From Liquorilactobacillus capillatus DSM 19910 (GTDB lineage Bacteria > Bacillota > Bacilli > Lactobacillales > Lactobacillaceae), in assembly GCF_001434915.1 (NCBI RefSeq), contig NZ_AZEF01000008.1, forward strand, positions 1 through 64,000: a stretch of 64,000 nt of DNA. Reading direction: 5' to 3'. The position numbers were made by a program, and so were the translations under genes. Below the pieces are notes generated by a model. That model ran no database searches. It had not been told where the DNA came from and saw nothing but the letters and a program-made list of their open reading frames with translations. Positions 47,384 through 56,930 of this stretch are shown piece after piece; the first letter of the stretch is position 1; each line of letters starts with the position of its first letter.

Positions 47384-47938
47384 ATGCTAAAATATAATAT
47401 TCGCGGGGAAAACATTGAGGTAACAGCTGCTATTCGAGGTTATGTTCAGAAAAAATTGAATAAACTTGAGAAATATTTCGAGGATACATCTAATTCGACG
47501 GCCCATGTAAACCTAAAAGTTTATTCAGATAAGACTTCAAAAGTTGAAGTTACCATTCCATTACCATATTTGGTGCTGCGAGCCGAAGAAACCTCGCCTG
47601 ATATGTATGCTAGTGTTGACTTGGTAACTGACAAGTTAGAACGGCAAATTAGAAAATATAAAACAAAAATTAATAGAAAATCACGTGAAAAAGGCTTCAA
47701 AGAATTTCCAATTTCAGATGTAGCTGATAGTAAAACAGATAAAGAAGATGATAAATTCGATATTGTTCGAACAAAGAGAGTTTCTTTGAAACCAATGGAT
47801 AGTGAAGAAGCTGTGTTACAGATGGACATGTTGGGGCATAATTTCTTTATCTATGAAGATGCAGAAACAAGTGGGATCGATATTGTTTATCGACGTAAAG
47901 ATGGTCGATATGGCTTGATTGAAGCAAGTGAGAATTAA
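47384..47938 (+). CDS. hpf: Ribosome hibernation promoting factor, long form
   Basis: This 184-residue protein has an N-terminal HPF/YfiA domain that occupies the decoding channel and a C-terminal domain that dimerises 70S ribosomes into 100S particles (VRTKRVSLKPMDSEEAVLQMDMLGHNFFIY). ATG with AAAGGAGAGG upstream. Own promoter and terminator. The long form is standard in Firmicutes. Confidence 0.96.
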   Translation: MLKYNIRGENIEVTAAIRGYVQKKLNKLEKYFEDTSNSTAHVNLKVYSDKTSKVEVTIPLPYLVLRAEETSPDMYASVDLVTDKLERQIRKYKTKINRKSREKGFKEFPISDVADSKTDKEDDKFDIVRTKRVSLKPMDSEEAVLQMDMLGHNFFIYEDAETSGIDIVYRRKDGRYGLIEASEN

Positions 47939-47970
47939 AAATAATTAAGAGTAAAATAAATTTTACTAAT

Positions 47971-48024
47971 AGGTAAGTAATCGGTCTGAGAGTGGGGATA
48001 TGACCGATACTTACTTATTTTTAT
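47971..48024 (+). terminator. Rho-independent terminator after hpf
   Basis: AGGTAAGTAATCGGTC pairs with GACCGATACTTACTT (one bulge), followed by a long T-rich tract. Confidence 0.88.
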
Positions 48025-48081
48025 TTTTTCAGTAGTGGTTAGTTTAAAATATCGCTGCATGTTTAAAAATTGATTAAAAAA

Positions 48082-48090
48082 TGCTAGAAT
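48082..48090 (+). promoter_or_regulatory. Extended -10 promoter of secA
   Basis: TGC-TAGAAT lies 77 bp before the secA start, with a weak TTTAAA at the -35 position. Confidence 0.5.
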
Positions 48091-48167
48091 AAAGAGCAAT
48101 ACCAGCTTTTAAACAACTATCTGTTATAGTTGCATTAAACGGAGTGTTTTTAGAAAGGAATTATGAA

Positions 48168-50531
48168 ATGGTTAATGTCCTTAAAAAATGGGTTGAGAGT
48201 GACAAACGAGAAATTAAAAGATTAAGTAAAATTGCAGACAAAGTTGAGGCGTATGCTGATGAGATGGCTGCGTTAAGTGATGAAGAATTAAAGGCAAAAA
48301 CGCCTGCGTTAAAAAAACGTTATAGTGATGGTGAAACGTTAGATGATCTACTGCCAGAGGCTTTTGCCACTATTCGTGAAGCTGCTAAGCGTGTTTTAGG
48401 ACTGTATCCTTTTAGGGTCCAGATATATGGAGGAATTGTACTTCATGAAGGTAACATTGCTGAGATGAAGACTGGTGAAGGTAAGACTTTGACTGCTACA
48501 ATGCCTGTTTATCTTAATGCTTTAGCTAGTAAAGGGGTTCACGTTGTAACAGTTAATGAATATTTAGCTTCACGTGATGCAACTGAAATGGGTGAGCTAT
48601 ATACTTGGTTAGGTCTTGAAGTGGGGTTGAATGTCTCTAACAAAACACCTGACGAAAAAAGAGATGCTTATAATAGTGATATTACCTATTCAACGAATAG
48701 TGAATTGGGTTTTGACTACTTACGCGATAATATGGTTGTTTATCGTGAAGATATGGTTCAGCGTCCACTGAACTTTGTTGTCGTCGATGAAGTTGATTCA
48801 ATTTTAATTGATGAAGCTCGAACACCGTTAATTATTTCAGGTCAGGCTGAAAAATCAACCACACTTTATACGAGAACAGATCGGTTTGCTAAAACGTTGA
48901 CTGAAAAAGATGATTACAAAATTGATCTAGAGTCAAAGACCGTTTCGTTAACTGAAGAGGGAATTCAAAAAGCTGAAAAATATTTTGGGCTTGAGAATCT
49001 TTATGATCCAGATAATACAGCTTTGACTCATCATTTAGATAACGCGCTACGTGCTAACTTTATTATGCTACGTGATAAAGATTATGTTGTCTCGGATGGT
49101 GAAGTTCTGATCGTCGATCAATTCACTGGTCGTATTATGGATGGACGGCGTTATTCAGATGGCTTACACCAAGCGATTGAGGCGAAGGAACACGTTGATA
49201 TTCAGCAAGAAACAAAAACTATGGCGAATATTACTTACCAGAACTTTTTCCGGATGTATAAGAAAATTGCTGGGATGACTGGGACTGCTAAGACAGAGCA
49301 AGAGGAATTTCGAGAAATCTATAATATGGAAGTTATCTCAATTCCAACAAACAAGCCTGTTCTACGTGAAGATCGACCTGATTTGCTCTATCCAACATTA
49401 AAGAGCAAATTTAAAGCAGTTGTAGAGGATATTAAGCAAAGACATGAAAAGGGGCAACCAATCTTAGTCGGAACAGTAGCTGTTGAAACTTCAGAACTGC
49501 TAGCACATCTACTCGATAAGGAAGGCATTGCTCATGCAGTTTTAAATGCTAAAAATCATGCTAAAGAAGCTGAGATCATTACTAATGCTGGACAGCGTGG
49601 AGCTGTTACAATTGCAACTAATATGGCTGGTCGTGGAACGGATATTAAATTAGGTGCAGGTGTTAAGGAAATAGGCGGCTTAGCTGTGATTGGAACAGAA
49701 CGGCATGAATCCCGTCGAATTGATAATCAATTACGTGGACGTTCCGGCCGTCAAGGGGATCCAGGTTTGACCCAGTTTTATCTTTCACTAGAAGATGACT
49801 TGATGCTGCGTTTTGGTTCAGAAAGAATTAAAGCAATTTTGGAAAGATTCAAAGTTGATGATGATGATGCAGTAATTCAAAGTAAAATGATTTCACGTCA
49901 GGTTGAATCTGCACAAAAGAGGGTTGAAGGTAACAACTACGATACTCGGAAGCAGGTTTTACAATACGATGATGTGATGCGTGAACAACGTGAAGTGATC
50001 TATGCACAAAGACAACAAGTAATTATGGAAGATAAATCACTTAAGCCGATTATTATGCAGATGATCAGGCGGACAGTTGAACATGTTGTTCAAATGCATA
50101 CACAAAAGGAACAAAAAGACTGGAATTTACAAGCTGTTCTGGATTTTGCGGTTGCAGCAATGGTCAATGAAGACAGCATTTCTCTTAGTGACTTAGAAGG
50201 TAAAAAGCCAGAAGAAATTGTCGATTATTTAATGGATCGTTCTGAAGCTAATTATGCACTTAAAGAGAAACAATTATATGATGCTAGTCAGATGCTTGAG
50301 TTTGAGAAGGTTGTACTCTTACGAGTGGTTGATTCAAAATGGACAGATCATATCGATCAAATGGACCAATTACGACAATCGATTGGTTTGCGGGGCTATG
50401 GACAGTTAAATCCACTAGTTGAATATCAAACTGATGGTTTTAGAATGTTTGAACAAATGGTGGGCGATATTGAGTATGATGTCACACGCTTATTTATGAA
50501 AGCCGAGATTCGTCAGGATATCAAACGATAG
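48168..50531 (+). CDS. secA: Preprotein translocase motor ATPase SecA
   Basis: The motor that pushes unfolded preproteins through SecYEG. The 787-residue protein has Walker [15 protein letters not shown]-type Walker B ([11 protein letters not shown]), the cross-linking domain, motif [13 protein letters not shown] and [13 protein letters not shown]. It ends at IKR without the zinc-binding tail, a common state in lactic acid bacteria. ATG 48168 has AAAGGA 8 bp upstream. Starts at 48144 lack a site. Confidence 0.97.
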   Translation: MVNVLKKWVESDKREIKRLSKIADKVEAYADEMAALSDEELKAKTPALKKRYSDGETLDDLLPEAFATIREAAKRVLGLYPFRVQIYGGIVLHEGNIAEMKTGEGKTLTATMPVYLNALASKGVHVVTVNEYLASRDATEMGELYTWLGLEVGLNVSNKTPDEKRDAYNSDITYSTNSELGFDYLRDNMVVYREDMVQRPLNFVVVDEVDSILIDEARTPLIISGQAEKSTTLYTRTDRFAKTLTEKDDYKIDLESKTVSLTEEGIQKAEKYFGLENLYDPDNTALTHHLDNALRANFIMLRDKDYVVSDGEVLIVDQFTGRIMDGRRYSDGLHQAIEAKEHVDIQQETKTMANITYQNFFRMYKKIAGMTGTAKTEQEEFREIYNMEVISIPTNKPVLREDRPDLLYPTLKSKFKAVVEDIKQRHEKGQPILVGTVAVETSELLAHLLDKEGIAHAVLNAKNHAKEAEIITNAGQRGAVTIATNMAGRGTDIKLGAGVKEIGGLAVIGTERHESRRIDNQLRGRSGRQGDPGLTQFYLSLEDDLMLRFGSERIKAILERFKVDDDDAVIQSKMISRQVESAQKRVEGNNYDTRKQVLQYDDVMREQREVIYAQRQQVIMEDKSLKPIIMQMIRRTVEHVVQMHTQKEQKDWNLQAVLDFAVAAMVNEDSISLSDLEGKKPEEIVDYLMDRSEANYALKEKQLYDASQMLEFEKVVLLRVVDSKWTDHIDQMDQLRQSIGLRGYGQLNPLVEYQTDGFRMFEQMVGDIEYDVTRLFMKAEIRQDIKR

Positions 50532-50541
50532 AAGAAGTGAG

Positions 50542-50641
50542 CCAATGGTCGTTAGGCTTCAAGCCCTAACTGCAAGTTGTGCGTATAGTCCGTTTTTTGA
50601 CTATGAACAACTAGTAGTTAAGTGAAGAAGGCTGACCATTG
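50542..50641 (+). ncRNA. Candidate structured leader RNA upstream of prfB
   Basis: CAATGGTC (50543-50550) pairs with GACCATTG (50634-50641) to close a junction. Inside are a GTTAGG/CCTAAC hairpin (50551-50570) and a bipartite hairpin AGTTGT/ACAACT plus ATAGTC/GACTAT (50575-50612). A single-stranded purine-rich AGTTAAGTGAAGAAGG segment follows. The loop and 3' side of the second hairpin (TTTTGAC, 50595-50601) are complementary to GTCAAAA (50686-50692) in the downstream terminator. I do not recognise it as a known family. Confidence 0.6.
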
Positions 50642-50680
50642 AAACCTGTTAATGGAATGATACCAACTTAAATCAAAAGT

Positions 50681-50716
50681 ACTGGGTCAAAATACAATAT
50701 TTGACTCAGTTTTTTT
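50681..50716 (+). terminator. Intrinsic terminator in the prfB 5' leader
   Basis: ACTGGGTCAAA (50681-50691) pairs with TTTGACTCAGT (50700-50710), followed by six T. The prfB ribosome binding site AAAGGAG begins at once and the start codon is at 50730. No promoter can fit between them, so prfB transcription must read through this terminator. Confidence 0.85.
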
Positions 50717-50729
50717 AAAGGAGAAAAAA

Positions 50730-51849
50730 ATGGAACTTAGTGAAGCAAGACATGAAATAAAAAAGGCAAAAGAAAAAGTCGCAGACTTTAGGGGGTCTCT
50801 TTGACTTAGATGGTCTTAATGAACGAATAGCTGAAAATGAAACCAAAATGGCTGACCCAGATTTTTGGAATGACCAGCTGAAAGCACAGAAAGTTATTGC
50901 AGCAAATAATGAGTTAAAAGCTAAATTTGATAATTTTAATACACTTGCTGAAGCACTTGAAGAATTAGAGGTTTTACTTGAATTATTACAGGCAGAACCG
51001 GATGATGTGGAAATGAAAAATGAATTGGAAGAGAAATTAGCTAAAACACAAAAAAAATTACAAAAGTACCAGCTTGAACTTTTGCTAAGCGGAAAATACG
51101 ACCATAGTAATGCTATTATTGAAATTCATCCAGGTGCTGGTGGAACGGAATCACAGGATTGGGGTGCGATGCTTTTGAGGATGTATAGCCGCTGGGCTCA
51201 ACAGCATGAATTTGAAGTTGAGACAGTTGACTACCTTGCGGGAGAAGAAGCAGGAATAAAAAGCGTTACCTTACTGATTAAGGGAAATAATGCCTATGGC
51301 TATTTGCGCAGCGAAAAAGGCGTCCATCGTTTAGTGCGTATTTCGCCTTTCGATGCTGCAGGAAGACGGCATACATCTTTCGCATCAGTTAATATCATGC
51401 CGGAACTTGACAACAGCGTTGAAATTGAATTGCGGCCCGAAGATGTAAAGATGGAAGTTTTTAGGTCAAGTGGTGCGGGTGGACAGCATATTAACAAAAC
51501 ATCTTCTGCAGTTCGGTTGATTCATATTCCAACGGGAATTGTTGTTTCAAGTCAGGCCCAACGTTCGCAATTTCAAAATAGAGCTACAGCTGAGAGTATG
51601 CTACGTTCAAAGTTGTACCAGTTGAAATTAGAGGAACAGGAGAAAAAAAGAGCTGAGATTCAAGGCCAACAGCTTGAGATAGGTTGGGGTTCACAGATCC
51701 GGTCGTATGTTTTTCATCCGTACTCAATGGTTAAAGACCATCGAACAGGTTACGAGACGGGAAATGCTCAGGGAGTGATGGACGGAGAACTGGATGATTT
51801 TATCAATGCTTATCTACAATATAAACTTCAAGAAAAAAATCCTAGCTAA
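50730..51849 (+). CDS. prfB: Peptide chain release factor 2, with programmed +1 frameshift
   Basis: RF2 releases peptides at UGA and UAA. The gene is 50730-50801 joined to 50803-51849. After 24 codons the frame meets TGA at 50802-50804 in AGG-GGG-TCT-CTT-TGA-C, the classical autoregulatory site with an internal Shine-Dalgarno-like AGGGGG. A +1 slip on CTT continues into DLDGLNERI. The 372-residue product has the RF2 recognition SPF (205-207) and catalytic GGQ (250-252). ATG has AAAGGAG 6 bp upstream. A leader RNA and terminator precede it. Confidence 0.96.
50790..50804 (+). promoter_or_regulatory. RF2 programmed +1 frameshift site
   Basis: AGGGGG acts as a ribosome-binding-like stimulator, followed by TCT and the slip codon CTT before the in-frame TGA and a C. 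Low RF2 delays termination and lets the ribosome shift, raising RF2. Confidence 0.95.
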
Positions 51850-51899
51850 AAAATTGAAATTTATTTGTAATCTTTTTGACATCTTAGGAACCCTACAAA

Positions 51900-51908
51900 T
51901 GATATAAT
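51900..51908 (+). promoter_or_regulatory. Extended -10 promoter of ftsE-ftsX
   Basis: TGA-TATAAT (51900-51908) lies 36 bp before ftsE. A perfect -35 TTGACA occurs at 51876-51881, but with 21-bp spacing. Confidence 0.6.
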
Positions 51909-51944
51909 ACTTGGGTGTGTATCAGAAAATGAGGGGGTATCCTT

Positions 51945-52640
51945 TTGATTGAGTTTAAACGCGTCTTTAAAGAATATGATAACAAGATTACTGCCGCTAA
52001 TGATTTCAATATTACAATTAAACAAGGAGAGTTTGTCTATGTTGTTGGACCAAGTGGGGCTGGTAAATCAACGTTTATCAAGATGATGTATCGGGAAGAA
52101 AAGCCAACATCTGGTCAGATAAAAATAAATAAATTTGAGCTTGGAAAAATTAGAGATAGAGATGTTCCTTTTCTTAGACGTGAAGTTGGAGTGGTCTTTC
52201 AGGATTTTAAGCTGCTACCCAAGTTAACGGTATTTGAAAATGTAGCATACGCTTTGCAGGTTATTGAGAAAGCTCCAGCAGAGGTTAAGGCTCGGGTGGA
52301 ACGGGTTCTAAATTTAGTTGGGTTAGCTGATAAAGCTGATACATTTCCTGATGAGCTTTCAGGTGGTGAGCAGCAACGGATTGCAATTGCACGAGCAATC
52401 GCGAATAAACCACAAATTTTAATTGCAGATGAACCAACGGGTAATCTAGATCCTAGGACCGCTAACGATATTATAAAAATAATTGAACGAATTAACAAAC
52501 AAGGAACGACAATTGTCATGGCGACACATAATAGTGCTATTGTGAATAAATATAAACACCGTGTAATTGAAATTGACGATGGTCGTGTTATCCGGGATCA
52601 AAAGAGGGGGGGTTATAAAGATGAAAGCAATAACCTTTAA
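51945..52640 (+). CDS. ftsE: Cell division ABC transporter ATPase FtsE
   Basis: A 231-residue ATPase with Walker A GPSGAGKST, signature LSGGEQQRIAIARA and Walker B ILIADEPTGNLDP. With FtsX it controls peptidoglycan hydrolases such as PcsB/CwlO from the cytosolic side. TTG start with GAGGGGG upstream. It overlaps ftsX by 20 bp. The NlpC/P60 coiled-coil hydrolase at the start of the window is a plausible target class. Confidence 0.96.
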   Translation: MIEFKRVFKEYDNKITAANDFNITIKQGEFVYVVGPSGAGKSTFIKMMYREEKPTSGQIKINKFELGKIRDRDVPFLRREVGVVFQDFKLLPKLTVFENVAYALQVIEKAPAEVKARVERVLNLVGLADKADTFPDELSGGEQQRIAIARAIANKPQILIADEPTGNLDPRTANDIIKIIERINKQGTTIVMATHNSAIVNKYKHRVIEIDDGRVIRDQKRGGYKDESNNL

Positions 52641-53508
52641 ACGCCACTTGGTAGAAAGTTTTAGAAGTTTAAAGCGGAACGGTTGGATGTCAGTTGCGGC
52701 ATTTAGTGCGGTTACAGTGACATTACTTCTTGTTGGGGCTTTACTTTCAGTCATAATGAATGTCAATAAGATAGCGTCTGACATTGAAAACGATGTACAA
52801 GTACGGGTCTTAATTGATCATGGAACATCCCCCCAGCAACGGGAAGCTTTGAAGAAGAAATTAAGTAGGCTTGATAATGTTCAGAGTATTAAATTTTCAA
52901 GTAAAAAACAGGAATTAAAAAATGTTGTCGGAAGTTATGGAAATGATTTCAAACTTTTTGCTGGAGATGACAATCCACTAAATGATGTTTATATTGTTAA
53001 AGCTAAAAAGCCGGCACAAACTATAGCAGTTGCTAAAGAAGCACGTACGATGAAAAATGTTTATGCTGCTAAATACGGTGGAACATCAGCTAAGAAGCTG
53101 TTCAAAGTAGTGGCCGGAGTGCAAAAATGGGGAACGGCAATTAGCTTGCTATTACTTTTTGTGGCTGTCTTCCTAATATCCAATACAATAAAAATTACTA
53201 TTTTATCACGGCGAAATGAAATTGCTATTATGCGTCTGGTTGGGGCTACCAACAGTTTTATCAGATGGCCTTTTATTCTCGAAGGAGCATGGACTGGCCT
53301 TTTTGGAGCACTTCTTCCGATCATTGTTGTTGATATCGGATACGTGTGGATTCATGGCTTACTTTCGGCTTCACTTGCTAGCACGAATTACCGGTTACTC
53401 TCACCAGGAGTCTTTTTGATACAGATCGATATTTTAATGATCTTGATAGGAATTATTATCGGAGCTATCGGTTCTGGTGTTTCAATGCGTAAGTTTTTAA
53501 AAATTTAG
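52621..53508 (+). CDS. ftsX: Cell division permease-like protein FtsX
   Basis: A 295-residue membrane protein with four transmembrane helices. A large extracellular loop lies between helices 1 and 2 (about residues 45-170) and is the presumed contact site for wall hydrolases. C-terminal motifs are ISNTIKITILSRRNEIAIMRLVGATNSFI and a final GVSMRKFLKI. ATG 52621 with GGGGGG upstream in the ftsE end. Confidence 0.95.
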   Translation: MKAITFKRHLVESFRSLKRNGWMSVAAFSAVTVTLLLVGALLSVIMNVNKIASDIENDVQVRVLIDHGTSPQQREALKKKLSRLDNVQSIKFSSKKQELKNVVGSYGNDFKLFAGDDNPLNDVYIVKAKKPAQTIAVAKEARTMKNVYAAKYGGTSAKKLFKVVAGVQKWGTAISLLLLFVAVFLISNTIKITILSRRNEIAIMRLVGATNSFIRWPFILEGAWTGLFGALLPIIVVDIGYVWIHGLLSASLASTNYRLLSPGVFLIQIDILMILIGIIIGAIGSGVSMRKFLKI

Positions 53509-53513
53509 AAATA

Positions 53514-53560
53514 AAATACTATTAGTACATTTGAGAAGTTTGTACTGATAGTATTTTTTT
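53514..53560 (+). terminator. Rho-independent terminator after ftsX
   Basis: AAATACTAT-AGTACA pairs with TGTACT-ATAGTATTT and runs into seven T. Confidence 0.85.
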
Positions 53561-53579
53561 CTATTTAATTATGCAATTT

Positions 53580-53608
53580 TTGTACTTAAAGATATAAATT
53601 GCTATACT
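53580..53608 (+). promoter_or_regulatory. Promoter of the minJ-phoPR-pst region
   Basis: TTGTAC (53580-53585), 17-bp spacer, and extended -10 TGC-TATACT (53600-53608). Confidence 0.7.
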
Positions 53609-53643
53609 GTGATTAAGAATTACCTTAGGAGTGTGAAACTTAA

Positions 53644-54795
53644 ATGTGGTTTTTTAGCTTATTGGCGCAGTTTTTTATGCAGCCTGCCTTATGGATATGT
53701 TTTCTAGTAACTTTTATCATCTACCAGTATCGGATAAAAAATGAACGTTTAAATTTCCGGATAGCGATCAACCGTGATTTCTATGAGGGCAGACACCTTG
53801 TGAAGAATGGTTTTTTGTTTGGCTTATGCGGTTCAGGTCTCTTTTTCTTGCTTGGAGTAGGTGTCCCTATGCAATGGATTATAGTATATGAAATTTTAAT
53901 TTGTTTAGGTTTACTCTTATTTTTATTCATTGATAGTGGTATTTTTACACTGCTGGTAAGCTTACCTTTATTATTTTTTTTACAACAAATAACAACGGAA
54001 GAATTTTCTCTTCTTAAAAAAATTAGTATTGATGAACAAGTCCTTTTAACTAGTGGGCGTTCTCTTTTTATTTTAACGGCACTTTTTTTCTTGTTTAGAT
54101 ATTTAATGTTACGGCATGTTAATCAGTATTTACTTGTCCCCAGCATTCACGAGGGGAAACGTGGCCGACGGTTAATTAAATATACATGGCAAGAATCAGC
54201 TTTGGTACCGTTGCTAATTTTGATACCAGGTGATACCTTTCATAGTATGGTTAACTTTTGGCCGGTGTTTATGTTTCACGGGCAAAAATTTGAGTTATTT
54301 ATTTTACCCTTCTGGATTACAGGAACTATCAAGTTTTGGCGACAGCCGTTGACATCGGCTTTGAAAAAAGTACGTAAACAAGCTATCTATGGGCTCGGAT
54401 ATAGTGTAGCTTTTATTGTGCTTACAAGTTTCTGGCCACGATTATCAGTGTGGGGATTGCTGTTGTTAGTTGTTCTATTAGGTATCCAGGCCTTTCTATC
54501 TGCAAGAAAAGATCGGCGTGAAGGGCGTTGGTATGCAGAAACAAAAAGTGGGGTTCGTGTTGTTGCAGTACAGCCGCATACGCCAGCCGCTAAGATGAAC
54601 TTAAATATAGGTGATGTCATTATTTCATGTAATGGTGTCAAGGTTGCTAACGAAGAAGAGTTATATGCAGCATTAAAGCTAGACTCAACTTATTGTCATT
54701 TTAAGATACGGACATATGAAGGTGAATTGAAATTAGCAGAAAGTGCTATTTTTGCAGATTCACCACATGAAATAGGGTTAATTATATTTCATTGA
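53644..54795 (+). CDS. Multi-pass PDZ-domain protein, MinJ-like
   Basis: This 383-residue protein has about seven to eight hydrophobic helices in the first 290 residues and a C-terminal PDZ domain (GVRVVAVQPHTPAAKMNLNIG, IISCNGVKV). The architecture and the place after ftsEX match B. subtilis MinJ (YvjD), which links MinCD to DivIVA at division sites. Sequence identity may be low and the name is an inference. It is followed 16 bp later by phoP, so the two may be co-transcribed. Confidence 0.75.
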   Translation: MWFFSLLAQFFMQPALWICFLVTFIIYQYRIKNERLNFRIAINRDFYEGRHLVKNGFLFGLCGSGLFFLLGVGVPMQWIIVYEILICLGLLLFLFIDSGIFTLLVSLPLLFFLQQITTEEFSLLKKISIDEQVLLTSGRSLFILTALFFLFRYLMLRHVNQYLLVPSIHEGKRGRRLIKYTWQESALVPLLILIPGDTFHSMVNFWPVFMFHGQKFELFILPFWITGTIKFWRQPLTSALKKVRKQAIYGLGYSVAFIVLTSFWPRLSVWGLLLLVVLLGIQAFLSARKDRREGRWYAETKSGVRVVAVQPHTPAAKMNLNIGDVIISCNGVKVANEEELYAALKLDSTYCHFKIRTYEGELKLAESAIFADSPHEIGLIIFH

Positions 54796-54811
54796 TTTTG
54801 GAGGGAACATT

Positions 54812-55540
54812 GTGAAAAAAGTATTAGTGGTTGATGATGAGAGTGCGATTGTAACATTACTAAAATACAACCTTGAACAAGCTGGCTATCAAGTTGATAC
54901 AGCAATGGATGGGAAAATAGCTTTTGAAAAGGGAGTTACAAGGAAATTTGATTTTATTTTATTAGATTTAATGTTGCCGCAAATGGACGGACTAGAAGTT
55001 ACGCGACGTTTACGTCAAGAAAAGGTTAAAACCCCAATTATGATACTGACAGCCAAAGGCGAAGAGTATGATAAAGTTATCGGACTTGAATTGGGAGCGG
55101 ATGATTATTTGACCAAGCCATTCTCCCCCCGGGAAGTTTTAGCGAGAATTAAGGCAATTGGAAGAAGAACAGAGGAATCAAAAACTGACCAAAGAGAGTC
55201 AAAAACGTTAGATACTGAGAATGAACAATTTAAATTTGATAACGTACTCGTTGACTTAACCAATTATGTAGTTGAAAAAAATAATAAAAAAATAAAATTA
55301 ACTCCAAAAGAGTTTGAGTTATTGACATATTTTATTAAAAGACAGCATCGTGTTTTAAGTCGGGAAAAATTATTAAATGGTGTTTGGGGTTATGATTACG
55401 TCGGACAGACACGGATGGTTGATATGCACGTTAGCCATTTACGTGAAAAACTTGAAGCAGACCCTAAAAGACCTAAGTATATTGAAACCGTAAGAGGCTT
55501 TGGCTATCGGTTTGAGGGTGAGAATGATAAAGAATTTTAG
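54812..55540 (+). CDS. phoP: Phosphate-regulon response regulator PhoP
   Basis: A 242-residue OmpR-type regulator. The receiver has the acidic pocket VVDDE, phospho-acceptor Asp52 (ILLDLMLPQMDGLE) and LTKPFSP. The winged-helix domain has LTPKEFELLTYF and VDMHVSHLREKLE. Assignment to PhoP rather than WalR rests on the adjacent phoR and pst genes. GTG with GGAGGG upstream. It overlaps phoR by 17 bp. Confidence 0.92.
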   Translation: MKKVLVVDDESAIVTLLKYNLEQAGYQVDTAMDGKIAFEKGVTRKFDFILLDLMLPQMDGLEVTRRLRQEKVKTPIMILTAKGEEYDKVIGLELGADDYLTKPFSPREVLARIKAIGRRTEESKTDQRESKTLDTENEQFKFDNVLVDLTNYVVEKNNKKIKLTPKEFELLTYFIKRQHRVLSREKLLNGVWGYDYVGQTRMVDMHVSHLREKLEADPKRPKYIETVRGFGYRFEGENDKEF

Positions 55541-56921
55541 AGCCTTGTTAGTGAACTTTTTGATAAGTCTAGGTTGTTTAACAATAATCTCATTTTTCTT
55601 GATGAACTGGTATCACGAACCTGTTACAATTTTTCTGAAGAATAACCGAGTCTTTTTAATAATTTTGACCGCACTTTGTTTAGCAATTGTTTTGTCAGCG
55701 ATACAAATATTAGGTTATCAGCGGCAGAAAAAGGAAATTGCAATACTAAGTTCCAAGTTGCAGGCAGTTGTTAGAGGTGATGAAGCTGGCCATTTGCTGC
55801 TTGAACCCGATGATCCATATTATGAATTAGCACGGGCTATTAATGGTGTTCAGAGCATGCAGCGTGATATCTCGAAGGACTTTACGCTGCAACAGCGTGG
55901 GTATCTCTCATTATTAGAGTATCTAACTATTGGAGTGCTTGTCTTAGATCAAGATCAGAAGATATATTTGAGCAACCATGCTATGAGTGACTTGATGGGG
56001 CGCGAGTTGAATGTTAAAGGGCAACTATTTGTTAAGGAAGTTCGAACTTATGAATTAAGCAGATTGATTGAGAAAACTTTTGAAACACATCAGGATCAGC
56101 ATCATGAAATAAAAATAGATGCAACGAGCAAGAATGTTGATGCACACGTGGTTTATGTTCCCGTTAGTGCACGGCACTTTTTAGTGATGGCGTTGTTGTA
56201 TGATATTACGGAACTTAAGGAAATTGAACGGATGCAAATGGATTTTGTGGGAAACGTCAGCCACGAGTTAAAGACTCCTATAACAGCAATTACTGGATTC
56301 ACTGAAACTTTACTACAGGGAGCAATGGATGATAAGCAGACGCGAGAAGAGTTTTTAAAAATTGTTTATCAAGAAAGTCTGAAACTTGGAGAATTAGTAG
56401 AGGATATTCTTTCACTTGCCAGAATAGATTCCAAACCACAGCTTAATCTTACTTCGCTAAAAATATATGAATTTATAGAAGATATTTTAACAACATTTCA
56501 ACCAGAACTTGAGAAAAAAGCTATTAAAGTGGCATTACAAATACCAGTTACTGCTGAGGTGAATGTTGATAAAAATAAGCTACGGCATGTTGTTAATAAT
56601 CTTATTCAAAATGGGATCAAATATAATCAGGCGGGCGGACAGCTGTGGATCAACGTACAGATTAGTCAAAAAGATTGGAATCTAAGTATAAAGGATAATG
56701 GCTATGGGATCGCTAAGGATGAGCAGGAAAGAATCTTTGAACGCTTTTACCGAGTCGATACTTCACGATCGAGACAAAATGGTGGAACGGGTTTAGGCCT
56801 AGCGGTCGTTCAGGAGTATGTTAAAGCCATGTCTGGTACAATTAAGGTTCGCAGCCAGGTTGGAGTTGGATCGACTTTTACAGTAACATTTCCGCTAGAA
56901 TTAAAAGATGATCTTGGGTAG
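55524..56921 (+). CDS. phoR: Phosphate-regulon sensor histidine kinase PhoR
   Basis: A 465-residue kinase with two transmembrane helices at the N-terminus and almost no extracellular domain. A linker and PAS-like domain follow (LLEYLTIGVLVLDQDQ), then HisKA with the phospho-His in VGNVSHELKTPITAITGF, then HATPase (NNLIQNGIKYNQ, DNGYGIAKDEQERIFERFYR, GGTGLGLAVV). The small sensing loop fits control by PstSCAB and PhoU rather than direct ligand binding. ATG 55524 with GAGGGTGAGA upstream. Confidence 0.93.
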   Translation: MIKNFRALLVNFLISLGCLTIISFFLMNWYHEPVTIFLKNNRVFLIILTALCLAIVLSAIQILGYQRQKKEIAILSSKLQAVVRGDEAGHLLLEPDDPYYELARAINGVQSMQRDISKDFTLQQRGYLSLLEYLTIGVLVLDQDQKIYLSNHAMSDLMGRELNVKGQLFVKEVRTYELSRLIEKTFETHQDQHHEIKIDATSKNVDAHVVYVPVSARHFLVMALLYDITELKEIERMQMDFVGNVSHELKTPITAITGFTETLLQGAMDDKQTREEFLKIVYQESLKLGELVEDILSLARIDSKPQLNLTSLKIYEFIEDILTTFQPELEKKAIKVALQIPVTAEVNVDKNKLRHVVNNLIQNGIKYNQAGGQLWINVQISQKDWNLSIKDNGYGIAKDEQERIFERFYRVDTSRSRQNGGTGLGLAVVQEYVKAMSGTIKVRSQVGVGSTFTVTFPLELKDDLG

Positions 56922-56930
56922 GTAGAGAGT

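Noticed and set aside
50640-50670. T-box-like TGGNA segment in the prfB leader
   Set aside because: AATGGAATGATACC resembles the T-box bulge only loosely, and the canonical AGGGTGGNACCGCG block and a specifier stem are missing. A tRNA-sensing T-box is not supported.
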